11,312 nt of DNA from Rhodospirillales bacterium (GTDB lineage: Bacteria > Pseudomonadota > Alphaproteobacteria > CACIAM-22H2): positions 1 to 11,312 of the forward strand of contig JACQAF010000073.1 in the NCBI GenBank assembly GCA_016195145.1, read 5' to 3'. The notes under the pieces are model-generated. The model was given only the letters and a program-made list of their open reading frames with translations. It was not told the DNA's origin and ran no database searches. This document shows positions 7,215-11,312 of this stretch, piece by piece. The translations under genes and the position numbers were made by a program. Positions within the stretch are counted from its first letter, which is position 1, and the number at the start of each line of letters is the position of its first letter.

Positions 7215-7583
7215 TTAGATGCTGAGCGAGAAGGCCGCGCCGCGCGGATGTCCGGCCTGCGCAGCAACGATATAGGCGTCGATGGCCGGACGGAAATTCT
7301 CGAAATGCAGGCCGTCGGAAAGAACTTCCTGCGAGATGTGCTGGGCGGCGAAGGTCAATCCGGCCGGCGCGCGCCGTGCGCCGGGGAGATTGAACGCGCC
7401 ATCGTCGACCGGCCGGGCCCGCCCCTCGACGATTGCCGGTAGATGCGCAGCCGTGCGGCGCGTCGTCGATCCATCGGCGACGTCGTCGCGATAGCGGAAC
7501 GCCGCGTCGACAGCCGACAACGGCGTCGCGCGGCGGGGCCGGGCGGCATCGGTCGTCGGAGCGAGGATTTCGGCGGCGTGCAT
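7215..7583 (-). CDS. Small hypothetical protein, 122 residues
   Basis: I do not recognise this protein with certainty. From the ATG at 7583 it has a polar, basic, low-complexity first half (MHAAEILAPTTDAARPRRAT..., rich in Ala, Arg and Asp). The second half is more ordered: GLTFAAQHISQEVLSDGLHF (about 75-94), then ENFRPAIDAYIVAAQ (about 95-109), and a short hydrophobic end FSLSI. No signal peptide or membrane segment is present, and no cysteine. The ordered C-terminal half looks like real protein and resembles small uncharacterised alphaproteobacterial proteins that pair an AQ-x-I-x-QE helix with an AY helix and end in LSV/LSI; that resemblance is from memory. It may be cotranscribed with the copper chaperone gene 95 nt downstream. 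The frame continues upstream to a possible ATG at 7658, but that part is AT-rich and unlike the rest. Confidence 0.55.
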   Translation of the reverse strand: MHAAEILAPTTDAARPRRATPLSAVDAAFRYRDDVADGSTTRRTAAHLPAIVEGRARPVDDGAFNLPGARRAPAGLTFAAQHISQEVLSDGLHFENFRPAIDAYIVAAQAGHPRGAAFSLSI

Positions 7584-7826
7584 GGATGGGCTTCGAGGGT
7601 GAATTTCGGGTCTCTCTTGAACTCGCACTAAGATTACTACAATTTTCGAGAAATTCAATCGCCATTTTAGACATTTTCATTCTGTGTTATAGTATAGTTA
7701 AATATTAACGCGGTTTTTCGGTTTTAGTAACCTTAATTTGGCTATCCATGATATATATTCTTGACCAGTTTGGCGGTTCCAGCGGCGGTGCGGGCCTACA
7801 TTAGTGTTAATGCCCTTTTTTCCCGT
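7584..7826. promoter_or_regulatory. AT-rich intergenic island, probable promoter zone
   Basis: About 240 bases without a credible gene, and strikingly AT-rich against the GC-rich surroundings, especially 7621-7780. It contains two overlapping TATAGT boxes (7688-7693 and 7693-7698) and the 13-nt palindrome GTTAA-ATA-TTAAC (7697-7709) directly against them. That layout suits a promoter with an operator, reading either leftward to the small hypothetical gene or rightward. No confident -35 element could be assigned. Confidence 0.4.
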
Positions 7827-7985
7827 ATGGGTTCAACGCCGAGCGCCGATCCTGTTTCCGGTTGCGCCGATACCGACAATACCGAAGCGCTATGGCTACC
7901 GTTCGCGGTTAATCGGCATTTCAGACACGTACCGGGCCAGTTGGTCGGCGCCAGAGACATGCATTTCGTAATACCCGACGGCCAA
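7827..7985 (+). pseudogene. N-terminal relic of a class III (omega-amino acid--pyruvate type) aminotransferase
   Basis: The frame from the ATG at 7827 encodes about 19 leading residues, then ALWLPFAVNRHF, RHVPGQLVGARD and MHFVIPDGQ (the latter three together at about 7887-7985). This matches the conserved start of beta-alanine/omega-amino acid--pyruvate aminotransferases, where (W/M)PF-x-x-NR-x-F, P-x-x-LV-x-A and MH-x-x-x-x-DG occur at the same spacing. After DGQ the similarity stops: the expected V(L/Y)D...GLW...AGH segment is missing in all three frames, and the frame ends at TAG 8085-8087. Only about 50 of roughly 440 codons remain, so this is a dead fragment and not a working PLP enzyme. 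No ribosome binding site precedes it. Confidence 0.55.
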
Positions 7986-8231
7986 TGCAGGCGCGGCGGG
8001 GAAATCGGCGGCACCATCACGCAAACGGCCCGAACGGTTCAACCTTTATTAAGGGGTTGGCGACTACCCTCGGGTGGTAAGGGGTAGAGAATTTGCCCCC
8101 CGTTCCGGACGCAACGACGGCGTCGCGCCGGTGCGGCCACTCCAGGGAATCGCCGGCATGTCGGACGGTCAGGAAGAAACCTGATCTACGACTGGGATCT
8201 GGTCAGCGACGCCATTCTGTGGTCGGGTCGG
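7986..8231 (+). other. Non-coding remainder with displaced 5' coding segment of the PAS-GGDEF-EAL gene
   Basis: In the frame of the downstream gene the reading is open from 8088 but has no ATG, GTG or TTG before 8232. It nevertheless spells NLIYDWDLVSDAILWSG (8178-8228), which is the first strand and helix of a PAS_3 fold. In the neighbouring frame, 8101-8181 reads as plausible N-terminal protein ending in PVRPLQGIAGMSDGQEET before a TGA at 8182-8184, with ATG at 8158 and GTG at 8131 and 8074. Joining the two needs a one-base shift between about 8160 and 8182. An AAGGGG (8079-8084) could be the original ribosome site. Confidence 0.45.
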
Positions 8232-9860
8232 ATGGCCGAGGCGTTCGGTCCCGCCGCCGATGTCCTCACCTCCGGCGAAGCCTTGCAAGGCCGGGTCTAT
8301 GTCGAGGATCTGCCGTGCCGTCTCAAGGCGATGTCGACGCATTTCAGCACGCGCGATCCCTATGAATGCGAATACCGCTTGCGCGGCGAAGGCGGCAAGC
8401 TGATCTGGGTCCATGACCGGGGCGCGGCGGAATTCTCCGCCGATGGCCGCCCGGTGCGGATGATCGGCACGTTGCGCATCATCTCGACCCGCAAGCTCAA
8501 GGAAGCCCAGCTCGAATATCTCGCCAGCTTCGACGATCTGACCGGCCACTATAATCGCGGCCGGCTCAAGGAAGCGCTCGACCACGCGCTAATTTACAGC
8601 TCGCGTTACAGCGTGCCCGGAGCTTATCTCGCCATCGGCATCGACAATCTAACCGCGGTCAACGATGCTTTCGGTTACGAGACTGCCGACACGGTCATCG
8701 TCACCGTCGGCCAGCGGCTCGATCGCTGCCTGCGGGCGTCCGACATCGTCGGCCGTATGGGCGGCGATCGCTTCGGCATCGTGCTCAGCAACTGCCCCCA
8801 ATCCGATATCGGTATTGCCGCCGACAAATTGTTGCAGGCCGTGCGCCAAACGCCGATTGAAACGCCATCCGGCTCGATTCACGTCACGATTTCGATCGGG
8901 GGCATCGCCTATCTCGATCATGTGCCGAGCGCCCAGGAAACGATGAGCCGCGCCGACGGCGCGCTCCAGGAAGCCAAACGTGCCGGCCGCGACCGTTTCG
9001 CCCTGTTTTCCGACACTGACGGCCAACGCCACAACCGCCGCCGCATGGTCGAAATCGCCGCCGATGTGCAGACCGCGCTCAAGGAAGACCGCCTGTTATT
9101 TGCCTTTCAGCCGGTGGTCGATTCTGGCGCGCGCACCGTCGATCATTACGAATGCCTGCTGCGCCTGAGACGCGACGACGGCACGATCGTCCCCGCCTCG
9201 GCCTTCGTCCCGGTGGTCGAGCAAACCGGGCTGATGCGGCTGATCGACCGCCGAGCTCTCGATCTCGCTGTGAACGAGCTTGTGCGCTACCCCGGCGTCA
9301 AGCTGGCGCTCAACATCTCGGGCCTTACCGCCGGCGACCGGCAATGGTTGCGCGCGCTCAATGCCATGCTTAAGGGCCGGGCCGATATCGCTCGCCGACT
9401 GATCGTCGAGATCACTGAAACGGTTGCCCTGCAGGATATCGAGGAGACGGCGCATTTCGTCGCCGCGGTGCGCGAGCTCGGCTGTCGCGTGGCGCTCGAC
9501 GATTTCGGGGCCGGCTACACGTCGTTCCGCAATCTCAAGGCGCTGTCCGTCGATTGCGTGAAGATCGACGGATCCTTCGTCAAGGGGCTCGCCGACAATA
9601 TCGACAATCAGCTATTCATCCGCACGTTGCTCGGGCTGGCCGAAGGCTTCGGCCTGGCCACGGTCGCCGAGTGCGTCGAAACCGCCGCCGATGCGGTTCA
9701 CCTCGAACGCCGGGGCGTGCGCTATCTGCAAGGATATTATTTCGGCGTGCCATCGGTGGAGCGGCCCTGGCTTGCTCGCACCGCGCCGCCGCGCCTGACC
9801 GTGGTGAAGGCGCCGGCCGTCCGCCACGGCAATCTGGCGACGCCCGGCGCGCCGCTCTAA
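8232..9860 (+). CDS. PAS-GGDEF-EAL cyclic-di-GMP signalling protein (5' end disrupted)
   Basis: The first in-frame ATG gives 542 residues, but the PAS domain really begins upstream at about 8181 (LIYDWDLVSD), so this start is the first usable codon rather than a natural one. Residues 1-88 complete a PAS_3 sensor, 98-262 form a GGDEF domain and 270-515 an EAL domain; no membrane segment is seen, so it is cytosolic. The GGDEF signature is GGDRF (177-181) instead of GGDEF/GGEEF, which predicts lost or weak diguanylate cyclase activity. The RxxD inhibitory site (R168-D171) five residues before it is kept. The EAL signature is ECLLR (307-311), and the metal and catalytic residues are all present: E307, N361, E393, D423, D424, K444, E480 and Q500. 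It is therefore most likely a phosphodiesterase regulated by the PAS and degenerate GGDEF modules. Confidence 0.85.
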   Translation: MAEAFGPAADVLTSGEALQGRVYVEDLPCRLKAMSTHFSTRDPYECEYRLRGEGGKLIWVHDRGAAEFSADGRPVRMIGTLRIISTRKLKEAQLEYLASFDDLTGHYNRGRLKEALDHALIYSSRYSVPGAYLAIGIDNLTAVNDAFGYETADTVIVTVGQRLDRCLRASDIVGRMGGDRFGIVLSNCPQSDIGIAADKLLQAVRQTPIETPSGSIHVTISIGGIAYLDHVPSAQETMSRADGALQEAKRAGRDRFALFSDTDGQRHNRRRMVEIAADVQTALKEDRLLFAFQPVVDSGARTVDHYECLLRLRRDDGTIVPASAFVPVVEQTGLMRLIDRRALDLAVNELVRYPGVKLALNISGLTAGDRQWLRALNAMLKGRADIARRLIVEITETVALQDIEETAHFVAAVRELGCRVALDDFGAGYTSFRNLKALSVDCVKIDGSFVKGLADNIDNQLFIRTLLGLAEGFGLATVAECVETAADAVHLERRGVRYLQGYYFGVPSVERPWLARTAPPRLTVVKAPAVRHGNLATPGAPL

Positions 9861-9869
9861 TCCGGCCGC

Positions 9870-10490
9870 TCAGGATTTCTTGCTAAGTTCGTTGAGGCGC
9901 TTTTGCAGCGCCTCGAGCTCGTTCTTCAGCTGATCGAGATTGGCGTCGCCGTCGGGGGCCGCGGCCGGCCCGGACGGTACGGCATTGCTGTCCGCCGGAC
10001 CCGGCGACTTCGCGCCGTCCTCGAACTTGAACGGCGAGAACATCTTCATCGCGTTCTGAAAGAAGGCCATGTTCTGCTTGCTCATTTCTTCCATCTGCGG
10101 GCCGAAGGGGAACAGGCCGCCGAACGCCCCTTGGGTGTACTGGCGCATCTGTTCCTGATTGCGCGCGAACCAGCCCATCGACTGATCGAGATAGCGCGGC
10201 ACGAGCGCCTGCAAATTATCGCCGTAGAACGAGATGAGCTGGCGCAGGAAGCTGACCGGAAGAAGATTCTGCCCCCCCTTGCCCTCTTCCTCGACGATGA
10301 TCTGGGTCAGCACCGAGCGGGTGATGTCTTCGCCCGTCTTGGCGTCGTTAACGATGAAATCGGTCCCGTCCTTGACCATCTGGCAGAGATGGTCGAGCGT
10401 CACGTAGCTGCTGGTCACGGTGTTGTAGAGGCGCCGGTTTGCGTATTTCTTGATCTTGACCGGCGAGGCCTTCTCTTCGCTATCGCTCAT
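9870..10490 (-). CDS. phaR: PhaR, polyhydroxyalkanoate synthesis repressor
   Basis: A 206-residue transcription repressor that senses PHA granules and controls phasin and PHA genes. The N-terminal PHB/PHA accumulation regulator DNA-binding domain spans about 11-69 and contains the diagnostic KIKKYANRRLYNT (12-24), then SSYVTLDHLCQMVKDG and ITRSVLTQIIVEEE. The PHB_acc repeats follow at about 75-155 (LLPVSFLRQLISFYGD, ALVPRYLDQSM). A Pro/Ala/Gly-rich linker leads to a short C-terminal coiled coil (LDQLKNELEALQKRLNELS, 185-203). The ATG at 10490 has GGAG just upstream on its strand. The gene ends nine bases from the PAS-GGDEF-EAL stop codon and is divergent from the PHA-synthase-like genes. A candidate PhaR operator lies in the spacer, which suggests autoregulation. 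Confidence 0.95.
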   Translation of the reverse strand: MSDSEEKASPVKIKKYANRRLYNTVTSSYVTLDHLCQMVKDGTDFIVNDAKTGEDITRSVLTQIIVEEEGKGGQNLLPVSFLRQLISFYGDNLQALVPRYLDQSMGWFARNQEQMRQYTQGAFGGLFPFGPQMEEMSKQNMAFFQNAMKMFSPFKFEDGAKSPGPADSNAVPSGPAAAPDGDANLDQLKNELEALQKRLNELSKKS

Positions 10491-10609
10491 ACGCTCTCCG
10501 CTGTCGCCCGCACCGCGCGGAAACCGGCGGTGTACGGAAAAAGCGCCTCATGTTGCACTGCAATGGGGGCGCTGGCAAGGGGTGGGACGTGGCTGTATAG
10601 TCCGCAGGC
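10491..10609. promoter_or_regulatory. Divergent promoter spacer of the PHA locus
   Basis: This spacer carries the phaR ribosome binding site at its left edge (GGAG on the minus strand), the TTGCACTGCAA palindrome, and a -10-like TATAGT (10596-10601) only nine bases before the ATG at 10610. If that box is used, the rightward transcript would have almost no leader. The rightward gene indeed has only a weak GCAGG before its start. The -35 match is poor, so this is tentative. Confidence 0.35.
10553..10563. promoter_or_regulatory. Candidate PhaR operator TTGCACTGCAA
   Basis: A perfect 11-nt inverted repeat, TTGCA-C-TGCAA, lies in the 119-bp divergent spacer between phaR and the PhaE-like gene. 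It has the form TTGC-N3-GCAA, matching the TGC/GCA-armed palindromes described for alphaproteobacterial PhaR. I saw no other copy in the window. Its location would let PhaR control itself and the divergent PHA genes. Binding is inferred. Confidence 0.5.
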
Positions 10610-11110
10610 ATGGCCGAGCCGCCCGATATCGAATCCCTTGCCCGACGTTATGTCGATCTGTGGCAGGAGCAGATCAGCGCCGCTGCGGCGGATCCCGAGC
10701 TGACGGAATCCCTCGGCCGGGTTCTGCAAGCCATGGCCGCAATGGGACCCGCCAACTGGGCCTCGCTGTGGGCCGCGGCGGGCGCGGAGGCCGGAGCCAA
10801 GCCATCATCCCAAGCACCGCGAGATGCCCATGAACCAAGCCCGGACCGGCGTCCCCCGGCCGCCGCCCCGCCACCCGCGCCAAGGCCCGCGGCCGCTGGC
10901 GCTGCATCTGTCGACGGCGACCCTGACGTGGCTGAGCTCCGCCGCCGCCTTGCCGTTCTTGAGCGGCGACTTGCGTGGCTCGAAGGCGACGGGGGCGGCA
11001 AAGGCGGGAAACGAACCGGCGGCGCCGTGGCCGGCGACGATGGGCTGGGCGCCGGAACTAAAGGACCGCGCGGCGGCGCTGCTGCGCGAACTCGCGGCCG
11101 CCGATCCTGA
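10610..11110 (+). CDS. Small PhaE/PhaM-like PHA-associated protein, overlapping the next gene
   Basis: A 166-residue protein with four visible parts. First comes a helical N-terminus (IESLARRYVDLWQEQISAAA, 8-27, continuing to about 60 with a W49/W53 pair), then a Pro/Ala linker (64-100). A short Leu/Arg coiled coil follows (VAELRRRLAVLERRLAWLE, 107-125), and a Gly-rich basic tail ends the protein (126-166). The Tyr-x-x-Leu-Trp-x-x-Gln helix plus a C-terminal LERRL coiled coil recalls PhaE/PhaM-type partners that bind and activate PHA synthases, and the neighbours fit; this is inference from shape and context, not a firm family match. The last 281 nt overlap the PHA-synthase-like gene in another frame. 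The tail after 125 has no recognisable character, so the natural protein could end near the coiled coil if a frameshift has removed its stop codon. Translation starts at an ATG with a weak ribosome site. Confidence 0.55.
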   Translation: MAEPPDIESLARRYVDLWQEQISAAAADPELTESLGRVLQAMAAMGPANWASLWAAAGAEAGAKPSSQAPRDAHEPSPDRRPPAAAPPPAPRPAAAGAASVDGDPDVAELRRRLAVLERRLAWLEGDGGGKGGKRTGGAVAGDDGLGAGTKGPRGGAAARTRGRRS

Positions 11111-11312
11111 AGCGCTGCGTATCGCCGTCGGGCGCGAGGTTCGCCGCCGCCTCGACGAGCTTGAAACCGGCATTCGCCGCTATCGGGCGCATCCCTATCG
11201 GCGCGCCTTCGATCCGCCACCCCCGGTGTGGCGCGAGGGGACGACGCGATTGCTCGATTACGGCGTCGTTTGCCCGCAGGCGGCGCGCGGCCGGCCGCTT
11301 TTGGTCGTCCCG
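10830..11312 (+). CDS. PHA-synthase-like alpha/beta-hydrolase, N-terminal part (runs off window)
   Basis: An open frame of 161 residues from the ATG at 10830 (or 10824) reaches the window end without a stop. It begins with a basic Pro/Arg-rich tail, then RPLALHLSTATLTWLSSAAA (21-40), a hydrophobic amphipathic segment that could contact PHA granules or membrane. A charged helix (ELKDRAAALLRELAAADPEA) leads to the diagnostic block RRYRAHPYRR (116-125), VWREGTTRLLDYG (133-145) and GRPLLVVP (154-161), the first strand of an alpha/beta-hydrolase fold. This block is typical of PHA synthase/PhaC-like hydrolases of Rhodospirillales-type genomes; the nucleophile box (GxCxGG in synthases) lies outside the window, so synthase and depolymerase cannot be told apart. 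The start lies deep inside the upstream PhaE-like gene; MGWAPELKD at 11040 is a possible shorter start but would drop the hydrophobic segment. Confidence 0.75.
   Translation, partial: MNQARTGVPRPPPRHPRQGPRPLALHLSTATLTWLSSAAALPFLSGDLRGSKATGAAKAGNEPAAPWPATMGWAPELKDRAAALLRELAAADPEALRIAVGREVRRRLDELETGIRRYRAHPYRRAFDPPPPVWREGTTRLLDYGVVCPQAARGRPLLVVP

Noticed and set aside
6622..7680. A 352-codon minus-strand frame covering the copper chaperone and everything upstream
   Set aside because: A typical signal peptide with a ribosome binding site begins at 7119. The upstream part overlaps the 122-residue gene in another frame and is Arg-rich noise.
7697..7709. CtrA binding site at GTTAAATATTAAC
   Set aside because: CtrA sites need TTAA-N7-TTAA; here the two TTAA halves are only three bases apart.
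7761..8087. A 108-residue protein from TTG at 7761
   Set aside because: Only the central part resembles a known family (aminotransferase N-terminus). The ends have no protein character and no ribosome site, so it is better read as a gene relic.
8170..8184. Programmed -1 frameshift in the PAS-GGDEF-EAL gene
   Set aside because: The bases GGAAGAAACCTG do not form a standard X-XXY-YYZ slippery heptamer and no downstream stimulatory structure was evident, so mutation or sequence error is more likely.
10648..11220. Minus-strand open frames of 190 and 122 codons opposite the PHA-synthase-like gene
   Set aside because: They are low-complexity Arg/Pro/Ser-rich antisense frames with no recognisable motif, opposite two better-supported plus-strand frames.

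Overview
This window is GC-rich, densely coded bacterial DNA. Three things point to an alphaproteobacterium, probably Rhodospirillales-like: a polyhydroxyalkanoate (PHA) regulator of the alphaproteobacterial PhaR type, a two-subunit NAD-linked formate dehydrogenase of the Methylorubrum FDH1 type, and a PHA-synthase-like protein with the HPYRR...EGTTRLLDYG signature. No genus can be named. No RNA gene, CRISPR array, transposase or phage gene was seen.

Layout from left to right. (1) 1-2039, plus strand: a tripartite tricarboxylate transporter in the order tctA (3' end only), tctC, tctB, with a strong hairpin between tctC and tctB and another after tctB. (2) 2207-6618, plus strand: a formate dehydrogenase operon. 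The first gene is a NuoE-NuoF fusion (diaphorase subunit) and the second is the molybdo/tungsto-bis-PGD catalytic subunit; they overlap by 4 nt. Both depart from the family: a short internal gap in the NuoF part, and no His-Cys iron-sulfur site in the catalytic subunit. (3) 6622-7583, minus strand: a periplasmic PCu(A)C copper chaperone with a perfect H-x10-M-x21-H-x-M site, preceded by a small unrecognised protein. (4) 7584-8231: a non-coding, decayed stretch. It holds an AT-rich island with a 13-nt palindrome, the N-terminal relic of a class III aminotransferase, and the out-of-frame 5' end of the next gene. (5) 8232-9860, plus strand: a PAS-GGDEF-EAL c-di-GMP protein with a degenerate GGDRF motif, an intact RxxD inhibitory site and intact EAL metal ligands. 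(6) 9870-11312: a PHA locus with phaR on the minus strand. Divergent from it are a small PhaE/PhaM-like coiled-coil protein and a PHA-synthase-like alpha/beta-hydrolase that runs off the window. The divergent spacer carries TTGCACTGCAA, which fits a PhaR operator.

How the genes work together. The transporter would bring in a carboxylate. Formate dehydrogenase would turn formate into NADH and CO2. The PHA locus would store surplus carbon and reducing power under PhaR control. The link between the transporter and formate metabolism is inference from proximity only. The most unusual structure is at the right end: the PhaE-like gene and the PHA-synthase-like gene overlap out of frame by about 280 nt, and both frames carry family-like sequence in the shared stretch.
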